Shown: positions 35,682-48,066, numbered from the stretch's first letter. The stretch is 64,000 nt of DNA from Neocallimastix lanati (nom. inval.) (GCA_016946835.1 JACVTC010000042.1:301501-365500); one strand, 5' to 3'. Made by a program: numbers and translations. Notes: generated from the sequence alone by a model not told the origin.

Positions 35682-36010
35682 TTTTATATGGCTCAATTCT
35701 ATTATAAATATCAGGTGGAATAAAGAATGCAAAAGATACCAAAGTTTCCATTTCATTTATTCTTAAACTATATACAATTCTTAAGATAAATAAATCAATA
35801 AACATAATAAGAATGACTCCAACAATTAAAAGTGTTATACAATTGGCTTTCCCTTGTTCAATTTAATTATCAATAAATTTAATTAAATAATCATCTACTG
35901 TTCTTAAAGAACCCATTATATTATCAACAGCACCTTGTTGAATCATGAAGAAATTATCATTAATTATATTGGATAATACATTATAATTTTATATAAACCA
36001 TTGTATATAT
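35682..36010 (-). pseudogene. Exon fragment of a membrane protein
   Basis: The minus-strand frame gives NIINDNFFMIQQGAVDNIMG, SLRTVDDYLIKFIDN, a stop, then CITLLIVGVILIMFIDLFIL (a transmembrane segment), VYSLRINEMETLVSFAFFIP and PPDIYNRIEPYK, ending at a good donor (GTAAGC, from 35681). The balanced composition and intact donor mark a real exon. One internal stop and another just upstream (after QWFI) mark decay. The shape, a membrane helix followed by a cytosolic PPD-type segment, resembles multi-pass sensor-like proteins, but I cannot name the family. Further exons were not found downstream. It may belong with the LRR fragment on the same strand. Confidence 0.5.
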
Positions 36011-37261
36011 ATGGTAAAATAATAAATCATAAATATCTTGTAAATATAAGTTTTATTGTAAATCAATATTTTATAATATTTAATATTAAACAATATAACA
36101 AGTAAACTTTTTTGTCTATCAATTAATAAATGAAAAAAATATATAATGTGATTAATTAATATACTGAAAAATTATATAATTTTTTAAATATCGTAATACC
36201 TCATTACAGAATTAAATGCTTATTAAAATATAATTATATATAAATCAATTTTTAAAATTCATTTAGTATTTATGAAAATAATTTGTATTATGATTTAGTG
36301 GAGGTATTTATATTTTAATAACAAAACTTCTTATTTTTAATAAATGATTATGATAATTACAGAGAAATAATACAGTTTTACATTATTTTTAATAAATTTA
36401 ATAATAATTTATTTTTTTACTTGATTATTATTTAAATATATCAAATACAGAAAATATTAAGACATATAAAATTAATAAATAAGAAATATGTTAAAACGAA
36501 TTCATCAAATTTTTCATATTCTATTAAATTTGATAAATATGTATTAATATTAATATACATAATATTATGAATATATAATAAATAAAATTATTTAATTATG
36601 AATATTTTATTAGCGTATATAAGAATGTCCATATAAAAAATGAAAAATAATAAATTAAATGATATAGAAAACTTATTATCTTTTTACCCTACATTCGAAT
36701 ATTTTATAAAAATTGTTAAAAACAATATAAATTATATATTTTCATATTTATCATATATTTATTTTATTTATTTATTATTATATATATCATTTTATTTATT
36801 TATTTATTTATTAAAACACAATTGTTTTTAAAACTTAACCAAATTAATTATTATAATAATAATAATAATATAGTTTTATCATTTATATATTTTATTTATT
36901 TAATTATTTAATTATTTATTTATTAATTAAAACATAATTGTTTTTAAAACTTGACAAAAATGATTATAATAATTAAAAAGTATTTGTTGACTTAACCTTT
37001 CTATAAATAAATGAAAAAAATTTTAAAATTAAAATTTATTGAAAATTTATTGACTTAGCCATATTTCTATAAACATATTAAAAATTTTTAAAATTGATAT
37101 TTATTGGCTTAGCCACATTTCTATAAATATATGAAATAAAATTTTTAAAATTAAAATTAAAAAATTATTTAATAATTTTTATAAAGAAAAATCAAATTAG
37201 TAAGAAAAGAAATAATTTGATATTGTAAAATTATAATATTTAAAATAAATAATAAAATATT
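36011..37261. other. AT-rich stretch with short direct repeats and a doubtful small frame
   Basis: The plus-strand frame at 36640-36831 (63 codons, MKNNKLNDIENLLSFYPTFE...) has a plausible charged start but runs into repeat-derived Tyr/Phe/Leu residues, so it may be only a relic. AATTGTTTTTAAAACTT occurs twice (about 36819 and 36935). Confidence 0.4.
36985..37150. repeat. Three tandem ~60-bp repeats upstream of the large ankyrin gene
   Basis: The unit contains TTGACTTA(A/G)CC, TTTCTATAAA and TTTTAAAATT and occurs three times in tandem with moderate divergence, ending about 110 bp before the start codon. A regulatory role is possible but unsupported. Confidence 0.7.
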
Positions 37262-40200
37262 ATGACTAGAGAAAGTGAAAATGAATTAGTTTTTAAAAAA
37301 AATGAAGAAATAATAAAAAATTTAGTTAAGTTGAAAGATATCAGTTCTATTAAAAAATATCTTCATGAGAAAAAATTAAATTAAAAGATTTAAAATGCCC
37401 TAAATGTGATATTCTATTAAGTTTTATTGATAACAATGCATCTATTGATATTATAAGTTATATTATTATTAACGGTAAATATATTAATTTAAATGATGAA
37501 TTTTATTATGATTTTATATTTAAAAATGGACGTAAATATGAATTAATGATATCACCATTAAAATTAGCTATTAAAAATAATAATTTTAAATTAGCAAATT
37601 ATTTAATTAAGCTTGGTGCCAATACTGAATTTTATGATTTCTTTCAATCATATAAATTATGTTATATTATTAATACAGGAAATATAGAATATTTTTTAAA
37701 TAAAGGTTATAAAATTACTTCCGATTTACTTAAAGAATTAATAGAGATTAATAAAAATGATTGTTTATGTTCTATACTGAAATATTTATCTTCACCCCTT
37801 TTTTCAAGGAATTTTACTAAAGAATATGGATTTAAACCATTATTGAGAAAATCAATTTATAAATTTTGTATTGATAATAATAATTATAATGGTTTAAGTA
37901 TTTTATATCATTTTGATCCAAGAAATAAAAAAAGAATTGCAAATGATATCTATGACATTTTATCAACGGTTGAAGAAAAGGAAAAATTTTTAAATAATAT
38001 TAAAAATGATAAAACTAAATTACTATTTAACCTTGATGAACTTTATTTCTTTCTTACTAAGGGACAGTTTTCCATTCCTCCTAAAGAAAGAAAAGAAATA
38101 GTTTTACGTTTAATTAAAAATAATAAATATAAAGAAATAAAAAAATTTATTAAAAAATATGATATTAATTTGACTAAATTGATGAGTACAAATAGGTATA
38201 ATGAGTGTATTCAATTTATTAGAAATAATATTAATGATCAAATTTCCCCTAAAATGTTAGATTTTATTATTCATCAATGTTATAAGGATACTGATATACT
38301 TTATGAAAATTTTAATATAGATGAATTTATGTTAGAAGCTTTAAAATATCATAATTTTAAATGTGCTAATTACCTAATTGAAAAATTTCCTAATTATCAA
38401 TTTGGAAATTTCTTTATGTGGTTATGTAATAGTAATTCTATTACTTCTAGAAATTTAAATTATATTTTATTAAATAGTCATAAATTTAATATAGGACAAA
38501 ATTATAATAGATTTTTTTATATCAGTGATTTATGTGGAATAAAATATAAATATTATTCTGAACTTTCTATTCATCAAAAAATATTTAAATATATTATTTT
38601 TAATAATGTATTCATATTAAAATTACTTTCTTTCTACCATGAAAAAAAGTCATTATCTTCAAAAGAAATAAAAAATATGATTTATCAAGAAAAAAATAAA
38701 ATATCAATAGATAAATCATTATATCATAATGCAATCATTTATAAAACAGATGACAGCTTATTAAATATATTATATGAAAATGATTTAAGAGATAAAAATG
38801 TTAAATTAAATGATCTTTTTGAATTATTCCAAAAACATTGTGATTTAGATGTAACTATTGATAAAATAAAAAATGGAGTATATACAATGCCTATAAATGA
38901 AGATATGATATTTCAATTAGAAAATTGTACAATGATAAGAGAAAGCATTTTCAATTTAATTGATAATCGAAATGTTACAAAATTAAAAAATTTTTTATCA
39001 AGTTATCATATTGAATTTAATGATTTAAAAAAATTTAATAATAAACATGATGATTTTCTTTGCTATGCTATAGATAGGGATAATCCATCGATGGCTATGA
39101 TCTATTTTCTTATGAAAAGTTATGATAATCATTTAAATTTTTTTATATATATTAATGAAACAAAAGAAAAGAAAGAGAATGGATCTTCCAATACTTATAA
39201 ATATTTCTGTCCACTTTCTTGTGCTTTAACTCATTCTCATTTTTCCATTGCAAAAATATTAATAAAACATGGTGCCAACATAAATCATCCTGAAATTTCT
39301 ATATTTAATATTCTTCAACAAAATCATCAATTATCTTATTCTAATATAAAATTTATGTTAAATCAAGGTTTAAAAATATATTCATATGATATATCTCAAT
39401 TACTTTGCAATCAAAAAAAATTAAATAATAGATGCGTATTAGATATTTCTTCTAATATTTATTATAATGATGATGATAATGATGATGATGATGATAATAA
39501 TAATGATGATGATAATGATGATAAAAATAGAAGACGAAAAAGGGAGAAAAAGAAAAATAATGAGAAAAGAAGTTTAAATTATGATATTATGGAATATATT
39601 TTTAAATATTTTAATTTCGATAATGCATTAATAATAAAATTTCTTAACATTTATAAAAATAAAATCATTTTATCAGATGAAGAATTAAATAATGTAATAA
39701 ATAGTGCACCAAATAGGATTAATGACTTTCCATATAATAATGCTTTTTATTGTAATGATAATATTGCCATAGAATTATTTATAAAATATGATAATTCTAA
39801 AACATCAATATTCCAAAATATAGATCAATTTTATGATTCTTTAATTACAGCAATTAAAGAAGATAATATTTTTTTTATTGAAAAAATATTTCAATCCAAT
39901 TTAATTGATTTTAGTCAATTTAATGTCAAAACTTTTTATTCTTTATTTGATCATTCTTTAAGATATATTCATCCATTATCCTATAATAACAACAATGATA
40001 ATGATAATGCTAATGATGAAGGTGATGATAACAATAATAATAAAATAGAAATGGCAGATGATGATTATGATTTGGAAAGTGTTTCTACCAACACTTCAGG
40101 ATCAGGAAATTATTATTATGTTTGTGCAATAGGAGGAAAAATGGGATGGAATGTTCTTTTTAAAATTTTAATAGAAAATAATTATATTAATTTTAAAATT

Positions 40201-40644
40201 AATGATTTTGAAACTGTTCTTTTAATCTTTTTACGAAAAAGAAGGGAATTTTTGGATATAAAATATTATATTTTAAAATCTTTTCAAAACAAAACGTTTA
40301 CTTTTGAAAATATTAATTTTTCTAATATTTTATATCATATTCTTTGTAATCGTTTATATAAAAAGTTTGATGAAATAGTTGATTTTTCTTACATTTTTAT
40401 TGAAAAAGCCTTACTTCATAAAACATTTGACTATACTAAAATTGATATGTCTAAATGTATAAGATATTTAATGACTATTGAAAAAGATTATAATTTTCTT
40501 ATACTTAAAAAATTATTAAAAGAATTAATGAAATGTCAACATTTTAATTTAGATATCACCACAAAAAATGAAATATATAGTATAATTAGTATATGTGATA
40601 ATGATGAATTAATCACCTCAGCAAAAAAAATTTTATTCAAATAA
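37262..40644 (+). CDS. Large ankyrin-repeat protein, with one apparent frameshift near the N-terminus
   Basis: The open frame from 37546 encodes 1032 residues, but its sequence continues upstream without a Met (…CPKCDILLSFIDNNASIDII…). A good start lies at 37262 (MTRESENELVFKKNEEIIKN). The two parts are separated by a one-base shift at an A run near 37373-37380, so the gene is either a recent pseudogene or carries a homopolymer error. Ankyrin-like segments appear at the start (SPLKLAIKNNNFKLANYLIK) and in the middle (CPLSCALTHSHFSIAKILIK); the rest is divergent helical repeat. Low-complexity inserts occur near 39470-39560 (poly-Asp/Asn, then RRRKREKKK, basic) and 39990-40050. There is no signal peptide or membrane segment, so a cytosolic or nuclear scaffold is likely. 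It resembles the gene at 22-25 kb only in fold type. Confidence 0.75.
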
Positions 40645-40663
40645 TTTTTTATGTTAAAGTGAC

Positions 40664-40718
40664 AAATAATAATAATAATAATATTAATAATAATAATAAT
40701 AATGAATAATAATAATAA

Positions 40719-40762
<44 letters not shown>

Positions 40763-40960
40763 TATTAATAAATAAATAAATAAATAATATACAATAAATT
40801 AAATTATAGTTGTAAAAGATTGTTTAAAATTACAATGTTTATTTAGATATAGAATATTTTTTTATTGAATTTCTAGTGTTATTTTTATTATATATACTAA
40901 AAAAAAGGTTAATATTATTAGAATAATATTAACTTTTTTTTTTTTTTTTTTTTTTTTTGA
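40664..40960. repeat. AAT microsatellite and poly(T) tract
   Basis: AAT repeats at about 40666-40765, then a short AAAT array, and a T run of about 26 at 40933-40958 next to the short inverted repeat GTTAATATTATTAGAA / TAATATTAAC. Confidence 0.85.
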
Positions 40961-41039
40961 ATTTATACCATGATTATTTATACTTTTTTTTTTTTTAATT
41001 TTAATTTTATATTTATTTATATTATTCTCAATTTTTTTT

Positions 41040-41265
41040 TATTCATCAGCTCCATGTTCAATTAAATATTTTTTTATAAATTTTAGTTTTCACTATCACA
41101 TATTTTTAAATATTAGTGATTTATTATAATTTATTATTTATATTTATATCAGCTTCTTTTTTCAATTAAATACTTTAATAAATTTTCATTTCCATTTAAA
41201 CATGTATTAAGTGTTGGTGTTAAACCATCTTCACCCTCATTAAGTTCAGCTAAATCTCTACTTAA
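41040..41265 (-). pseudogene. Ankyrin-repeat gene fragment
   Basis: On the minus strand, DLAELNEGEDGLTPTLNTCL, then NGNENLLKYLIEK, then (in another frame) YLIEHGADE match ankyrin repeats. Frames shift and stops occur between the pieces. It ends abruptly where copia sequence begins at about 41257. Confidence 0.6.
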
Positions 41266-42185
41266 TGATTCACAACTTAGCAAAGAATTCTGGGAATACG
41301 TGATAGATACTGCCAATTAACATACACAATCGTATTCCCCATTCTGGCATCAACAATAAAATCCCTTATTGAAATTCTATTCAGAACCAAAATGGATTAT
41401 TCGTACTTCAAAGTCTTCGGGTGTAAGGTTTTTTTTTCCTTTGTTCCCAAGTCACAACGAAACAAAATTTGACATTATAATAATTCTCTCCCTGGTATCT
41501 TCTTGGGTTATCACCAATTAACTAATTTTAATAAAATTCTGAACATTGCCAATAATAAGATTCGTTCTCTCTCGTTCAGTCGAATTCTTCGTAGATACTC
41601 CTGGAAACTCCAAAATATCTTTCTCAGTTCCTAGAAACATCTCAAATTTTATGCCAATTTCTCGAAATCAGGGAAGGAGCAACACCTATATGTTAAAAAA
41701 GTTTAATAATTTTAATACCTTTTCTTATGGTCAGCAAAAACTTGCATCATCAAATCGTCTACAGCGATAAGATAAATTATAACAATATTTCCTCAAACAA
41801 TGAAGATAAAGCTAATGATACAACCACTAAATTAAACAAAAATAACCTCCGGGAAACTTAGCAATAAACAAAAAAACTCAAAGAACCAAATGATTTTGAT
41901 GACATCTTCAACCTACCCGACAAAGACGACTGTTTAAAAAGCCATAAATGAGGAACTTAATATGGAGAATCTTAAGGTTTTCAATACTACTAACTCCTCA
42001 CCTAGTGGTGCAAATATTATATCCTGTATGTGGGTACTAAAATATAAAAAAAAAAAAAAGACTCCGATGGGAATATCATAAAAAGAAAGGCCCTACTAGT
42101 AGCTAGAGGCTTCACTCAAAGGTATGGAATAGATTATACTCTTCACCTTTTCCCCTACACATTAAAACTAGACTCACTGTGAATT
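41257..42185 (+). mobile_element. Ty1/copia integrase-to-RT fragment (fossil, old)
   Basis: The plus strand first shows the integrase C-terminal region (FWEYVIDTAN, then MDYSYFKVFGCKVFF and SLPGIFLGY), then a spacer, then the start of reverse transcriptase (NTTNSSP region through KARLLVARGF-like sequence near 42085-42120). Its codon usage is richer in GC than that of the two better-preserved copia elements, so it belongs to another lineage or is less AT-drifted. It is heavily broken, with many breaks, and has no LTR. Confidence 0.75.
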
Positions 42186-42246
42186 ATCGTTGTGATTTCA
42201 ACTATTTTAAATATTTTTAAAATAGTTGAAATATTCATTTATTATA

Positions 42247-43510
42247 TTAATAGATATATTTTTTGTTTAATCCTATTTGTTTGCTTCGCCAAATTCTTTG
42301 CTTTATTTCTTTATTAGGAATATAAACACTTTCACTTTTACTATCATAGGCTAAATAACCTAAATGGATAAGAATGGTTAAATTTGCATCCTTATTTTCA
42401 TATACATCATTTCTATACTCATCTATATTTATTTTTAATTTTCCTTTATTCATTAGAAGAGCTATGTCTTCCTCTTCTCCTTTTAGATTTTTAACAACAT
42501 AATCTAAAAATACTGCATCCGATTCTGTTTTAATCCAATAGTTATCAATTTTTTTAGTTTTAATGGCTTGTATTACTGAATAGGCTATAAATATATCATA
42601 CTCTTTTCTATCATTTCGATTTGTGAATAGGTATCCATTATACCAATCTTTAATCATTTTATAATTAATTGCAATTATCCTCTCTTTGTTTTCATCTATA
42701 TTTTCAATAATAGATATTTCAGTTTCATATTGATTATCTAAAATTTCTGTACTTAAATATTTTTTACATTATTCCTCAACATCATCGTTTGTAAAACCAA
42801 CATATTCATACAAATAGCTGTTTGAAGTCATTGAAAATTCATCAAAAATACCTTTAATACTTGGACTTAATCTTTCATTTTTGATAGGTAAAATTCCAGT
42901 CATAAAGGTTAAAACTATATTAGGATTATCTTTAATTAATAAAATTAAGAATATTAAATAGTCTCTCCTTGATTCAGTATCACAGCTTATATCCCGAAAA
43001 ACTAAATCCCATTCATTCATGATAAGAACAATTTTACGACAAGTACTTCTACATATTTTTTCTATAATTTCGTCAAAGTCTTCTTTTTCATCACACTCAA
43101 AATGTTTATTATACATTTTTACATCATCAATAATTGATTTTTTAATTTTTTCAATTCCATCTTTTTTATTGTTATTAAAAAAAATTTTTTCCATATCTAA
43201 TTTAATAACATTATATTTTCTAAAATCCTTATCCCAATTTTTATTTTTGAAAATATTATTTCATCAAAAACAGTATTTATTTTCAATTCATAAAAACTGT
43301 AATAAGCTACAAGCATATTGACAATCACTTTTATTTCAAATTTTCTGGGTGATATAACACAAATGAATTTCATATTTGAATTTATTCTTTCGTTTAGTTC
43401 CATTATCAAATTTGTTTTATCTACAAAATATTCATTATTTTTTATGAAATTTTTGTAGTCATAATCACCTGGATTAAAAATAATATTTCTATTTTTAAAA
43501 CAGTTATTAA
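42247..43510 (-). pseudogene. AAA-ATPase-like / PD-(D/E)XK (DUF1703-type) gene, nearly complete but dead
   Basis: The minus strand begins with the family's typical opening (NNEYFVDKTNLIMELNERIN), then the P-loop region, and continues through IVLIMNEWDLVFRD (the Walker B/D-E-Y/W block), FMTGILPIKNERLSPSIKGI, FDEFSMTSNSYLYEYVGFTN, WYNGYLFTNRND, NYWIKTESDAVFLDYVVKNL and LGYLAYDSKSESVYIPNKEI. The order matches PF09820 (AAA-ATPase-like), with only the start of the PF08011 nuclease part. The usual P-loop (RPRRFGKS) reads SPRKFEIKV, so ATP binding is lost. A frameshift lies near 43270 and a TAA near 42770. The family is abundant in gut bacteria, so an origin by transfer is possible but not shown here. 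18.9-19.4 kb holds a second fragment. Confidence 0.8.
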
Positions 43511-43515
43511 TTTTT

Positions 43516-43546
<31 letters not shown>

Positions 43547-43850
43547 CTTTTAATTTTTTAATTATTATTTATTTATTTATTTATTTATTTATGTATTTAT
43601 TTATTTTAGTTATTTATTAAAATAAAAGAAATGAAAAATAAAAAATGATAAACAATTATAATAGAAAAATTTAAATATAGATAAACGTATAATATAAATA
43701 GAGATTTATGTATATATGAATATATTTATATTAAAGATAAAAAAAATATTAAAATTAATTATATGTTGTAATTACTAAAAAAATATTTAATATTAAAACC
43801 TAATGTCAGATATCATTAAAAAAAAACAAAAAAAAAACAAAAAAAAAAAA
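43511..43850. other. AT-rich spacer with a long T tract
   Basis: T-rich run at about 43513-43546 followed by a TTTA array (about 43566-43605). No gene seen. Confidence 0.5.
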
Positions 43851-43854
43851 AAAG

Positions 43855-44100
43855 GACGAAAGGAATTGAGTTTAAAAAATAAAAATAAAAAAGGGCAGAA
43901 GGAATTGAGTCCAAAAAAAAAATAAAAAAAAAAAAATAAAAAATAAAAAATAAAAAATAAAGAAGGAAGGAACTGAGTCCAAAAAAAAAAAATTAAATAA
44001 ATAATTCTTATTAATAATAAATAAATAAAGAAGGAAGGAACTGAGTCCAAAAAAAAAAATTAAATAAATAATTCTTATTAATAATAAATAAATAAATCTT
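43855..44100. repeat. Minisatellite with GAAGGAA(C/T)TGAGTCC units
   Basis: The motif AAGGAA(C/T)TGAGT(C/T) followed by an A run occurs four times (about 43859, 43900, 43966 and 44034). The last two copies belong to a perfect or near-perfect ~68-bp tandem duplication. Confidence 0.8.
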
Positions 44101-44690
44101 ACGAAAAGAATTTTGTATTAATTTAAAGATTTAAAAGTTTTTTTAAAGTTTATATTAAATATAGACTGATATAATTATTATAATTAATTCCAAATGCATG
44201 TATTAAGTAATATAAAATAAAATATTTTACAAAATTTTATTTTATATTACTTAATAAATAAAGAATTAATTATCTATAATTATTTATTAATTAATTATTT
44301 GATTCAACTATATAAAATTTAATGTTAAGAATAAACTATTTTTTACTAAGATATTTACTAATATCTATATCTATATTTATATAATTATTATATACTCTAA
44401 TTCATATTAATTTTTATGTCCAAATGGGTTATGATATTTATTTATTCAATTATTTATTTATTTGAAATATATATTAAAATAAAATCAGTAGAATAGAAAT
44501 AATAAATATTTAACTTTTTTTTTTTTATTTTTTATTTCTTATTTTGTATCTATATCGATATATTTATAACAAAGAATAAGGTTTTTTTTTTAATATCTAG
44601 AATGATTAATTTTGAATTTTAATTTCTAACTCCCTAACTCCTTTCACTCCATATTTAATTTAAGAACTTTTTATTTTTAGTCTTATTTTT

Positions 44691-44725
<35 letters not shown>

Positions 44726-44870
44726 TAATAAAAACATATATTCACCTATTTATCAATTATAGTTTTTTTTTGTTTTTTTTTTTTTTTACTTTTCAAATAA
44801 AAGTTAATAATTAAAAAAAATAAATAAATAAAAAAAGTATTTAGTATTAAAATAATTTTTTTATTTAGAA
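44101..44870. other. AT-rich intergenic stretch, nothing recognised
   Basis: Contains a T run of about 30 (44693-44724) and a palindromic pair AAATAAAATTTTG-like around 44215-44250. No coding signal. Confidence 0.45.
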
Positions 44871-44874
44871 AATA

Positions 44875-45265
44875 TCATTGATGAACTTGATTATTTTGAA
44901 TTCCACATACCAGACGAAGAGAAAGTTGGAATATTAAACCGTTCATTATCTGAAAAATATTCGATGAATCAAAGTATTCAAATTCAGGGATAATTGGAAC
45001 GAATACTCCAAAAAAAAATTTACTACTAAAGTCAATCCGGACATTATATACTCACCCAAAAAAAAGGAAGCAAAGTCCACAACTACAAATAATAAGGAAA
45101 CATTATCAACTGAGAATACAAGAAGGAAACACATTTATAATAAAAGAAATAAATCCATCAGAAGGATAAAAAAATGGAAGATGTTACCATTGTAAAAAAA
45201 TACAGACCACTACTCATATGAATGCAAATACCTAAAAAATAAATCTCATGGATGGAAAAATTCAT
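44875..45265 (+). mobile_element. Copia Gag fragment with zinc-knuckle trace (fossil, old)
   Basis: The sequence opens with DELDYFEFHIPDEEKVGILN and passes through a basic Lys/Thr-rich stretch to a CYHCKK...YECKYLKNKSHGW segment, a degraded CCHC knuckle with the same trailing pattern as Gag of the copia element at 33 kb. It is broken and isolated, and has composition similar to the fragment at 41.3-42.2 kb. It lies downstream of that fragment, so the two are not in element order. Confidence 0.55.
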
Positions 45266-45439
45266 CAATTAGTATTATATTTTTTTATTAATTTTTTTTA
45301 TTTATTTTTATAATAAAATAAAATAACCCCTACTACTATTAGTTTTAGTTTTAGAAGTGATAGGTAGTGGTAGTATTAGTATTAGTTTAAGTATTAGTAG
45401 TGGGGATGGGTGATGGTAGATGAAAGCTTAAAATTCTAT
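45266..45439. other. AGT/ATT-rich triplet tract
   Basis: A run of TAGTTTTAG, GGTAGTGGTAG and TATTAGTATTAG triplets at about 45335-45420, GC-richer than its surroundings. It could be a decayed simple repeat, possibly once coding; nothing more can be said. Confidence 0.4.
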
Positions 45440-45755
45440 ATATTCCTTCATATATTCTTTACAGTCATCTCTTGATTAAACCCAACAACGTAAGTAAATA
45501 TTTTTAAGGTATCCCTATCTTGTTCAGGAATATCACAATTTTTTTTTCAATATATTGAAGAGGCAGGATCTTGGATATTCAAATCCTAAGCATTCCAAAC
45601 AAAGTTTTTTTGTATTTTAAAACGAATAAAAGGTCTACACATTTATTGTCTAATTTATAATTCTTGAGTATCGTAATAGATCTGATGAGCAGCTAAGGAG
45701 ATAATTCTCTATCTTTATGTATCATCAAGATCCTTAATACCAGCAATTCAAAAAA
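45440..45755 (-). pseudogene. Unrecognised decayed coding segment
   Basis: One minus-strand frame stays protein-like for about 100 codons despite several stops: AGIKDLDDT, RIISLAAHQIYYDTQEL, MCRPFIRFKIQKNFVWNA, DLNIQDPASSIY and NCDIPEQDRDTLKIFTYVVG followed by FNQEM. Keeping one frame over this length with balanced composition shows it was once coding. I do not recognise the family; it may be host or element-derived. Confidence 0.4.
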
Positions 45756-46373
45756 AACAACAGCAACAACTAAAATCCTGAAAAACCCTTTATTTTTATT
45801 TTTTATTTTTTTTAGTTATTATTTATTTTTAATTATGATTTTTTTTTTATAATTATTAATTATTTTATCTTAAAATATATATTTTTTTTTTAGTGAATAA
45901 AATTTTATTTATTTTGATCAAATAATTATTGATTATATAATTTAAATTTATATAAATAAATAAATAAAAAAAAACTTTTTAATCAATTATTATTCAATAA
46001 TTATTCTATCTATTTATAAATTTAAATGATATAAGTTTATCTCTATTTTTAAAGATGTTTTAATATGTATATTTATTTTTCTATTAGAATTTATATTTCT
46101 ATTATAATTATTACTTTTATTATTATAATTATTTTTTTTTTTTTTTTGATATGATTAATTAATTAGTTGGAATAACTTTTGTAAAAAAATATTTTTTTTT
46201 TTGTTTAAATTTATGAACTTTTACCTATTATTTTATTTTATACACATTTTTATTTATTTATTTATTTTTTTTTCTTTTTCTAAAAATAAGTTTGTCCTCC
46301 TCCTAAAACAAGCCTGAACATAATAAGTCAAACATATCATATTAAATTTTATAAATATATATAAAGTTTAAAA

Positions 46374-46410
<37 letters not shown>

Positions 46411-46439
46411 TAAAAATTAAAAGTATGAAAATAAAGAAA

Positions 46440-46774
46440 TATTAACGGTCACATTAAAAAAAAATGAACTCAGATCAGAAAACTCAACAACTACAGGAAC
46501 TTCTTCAAAAAAACTTCAACATATAAAACAAAACCAGCAGCGAAGACAACAAAAAACCATCAAGCACAACAATGAATGATACACCCTGTTGAAGTGAACC
46601 CTCCAAATATTAAAACAAATACAATTAATAAAATTTTATATTCCAAAATATTTAAGAAACTACAAATAAAAAACTTTCAAAAATGGTATTTTAGACTTGA
46701 AATTATTTCTTGATTCTGAAGAAGAATTAAGTGATTATGTATCTAAGAATATTAAAAGATATAACCATCAACAG

Positions 46775-46824
<50 letters not shown>

Positions 46825-47640
46825 ATTTAAAATATGTATGTACTTGTCAGGATTATAATATTGAACAGGCTTAACGAATGTACAAAAAAAATCTAATAAA
46901 TAGCTGCTCATGTGTATACTTAATGATCAAATGGATTAAAAAAAAAAGATTTTCAGAAATAAGTCCATCCAGATGATTTGAAATTGAAATAAAAATAAAG
47001 AAATTAGAAATTAAATTGAAAAAAAAAAAAAAAAAAAGGACGACTCTAAGCTATATTTAGATAAAATCTTGACTTATTTTTTTTTTCTTTTTAGACGACT
47101 CTAAGCTATATTTAGATAAAATCTTGACTTATTTATTTTGTAATTTTGCTTAGTTATTATATTCTTTGAAAAAAAAATATCAGAATTAAGTGAAGAAGCA
47201 AAAGCTTTATAGTCTTTAGAGGAATTAATATAAAATTCGGAATTGAATGATATCTTTATTCACATTTAGATAGTTTGAAAAGCCATTTAAAAGTATTTAA
47301 AAAAAAAAAAAAAGAAGAAGAAGACATAATAAAACTAAGTACCATAATCAAGAAAAATACAAAAGTATTTAAAAAAAAAAAAAAAAAAGGAATAGAAACC
47401 AAAGAAGTATTTCAACACCAAAAATCAAATTTAAAAGAGTGTCGTCAAAATGGGAATCTTCCATATAATTTCAATAAAGAAATCAATTTCCAGCCAAAAA
47501 AAAAAAAAAAAAAAAAAACTGTCAATTGTCATAAAACTGATAACTATTTTTTTTTTTTTAACCCATCAAATTCACCAAATAATAAGTATAGGGGAAGAAA
47601 AAAAAATAATAATAACAAATCAAAAAAAAAATAAAAATCA
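46440..47640 (+). mobile_element. Possible Gag-like retroelement traces among A-rich repeats (fossil)
   Basis: Protein-like pieces occur at about 46460-46510 (MNSDQKTQQLQELLQKNFN), 46690-46770 (NGILDLKLFLDSEEELSDYV) and 47540-47620 (CHKTDNYFF, NPSNSPNNKYRGRKKNNNN), the last resembling the end of a zinc-knuckle Gag. They are separated by long A tracts (for example about 46775-46822). Assignment to a Gag protein is tentative. Confidence 0.3.
47038..47131. repeat. 39-bp direct repeat
   Basis: GACGACTCTAAGCTATATTT plus TAGATAAAATCTTGACTTATTT occurs twice, about 55 bp apart, separated by a T-rich stretch. Confidence 0.85.
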
Positions 47641-47797
47641 AAAAAAAATAAAAATAAAAATAAAAATAAAAAATAAAAATAAAAAATAAGAATAAAAAAT
47701 AAAAAAGAAAAAAAAAAAAACATTTTTAAGCAGAAAAGGTGGTTAAAGAAACTTCAGTAACTATTATATTTTCCTGTATTCACTTCAATAATTATTA

Positions 47798-48066
47798 AAT
47801 TATTAACTATTCAATAACTATTCAATAACTATTAAATAATTACTAAATAACTAATGAATAACTAATATATATCTATTCAATAACTATTCAATATCTATTA
47901 TATAATTATTCAATAACTATTAAATAATTACTAAATAACTATTGAATAACTATTATATATCTATTCAATAAATATTATATAACTATTTAATATATATTGA
48001 ATAGTTATTTAACTATTCAATACATATTAAATAACTATTCAATAGCTATGAAATAACTATTAAATA
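47798..48066. repeat. TAACTATTCAA-type minisatellite
   Basis: About 20 degenerate copies of a 10-13-bp unit (TAACTATTCAA, TAACTATTAAA, TATCTATTCAA). Confidence 0.85.

Noticed and set aside
47275-47689. Lys-rich 119- and 79-codon frames as a host gene
   Set aside because: Mostly A-tract translation. The few specific residues (CHKTDNYFF) fit a Gag relic better, and even that is weak.
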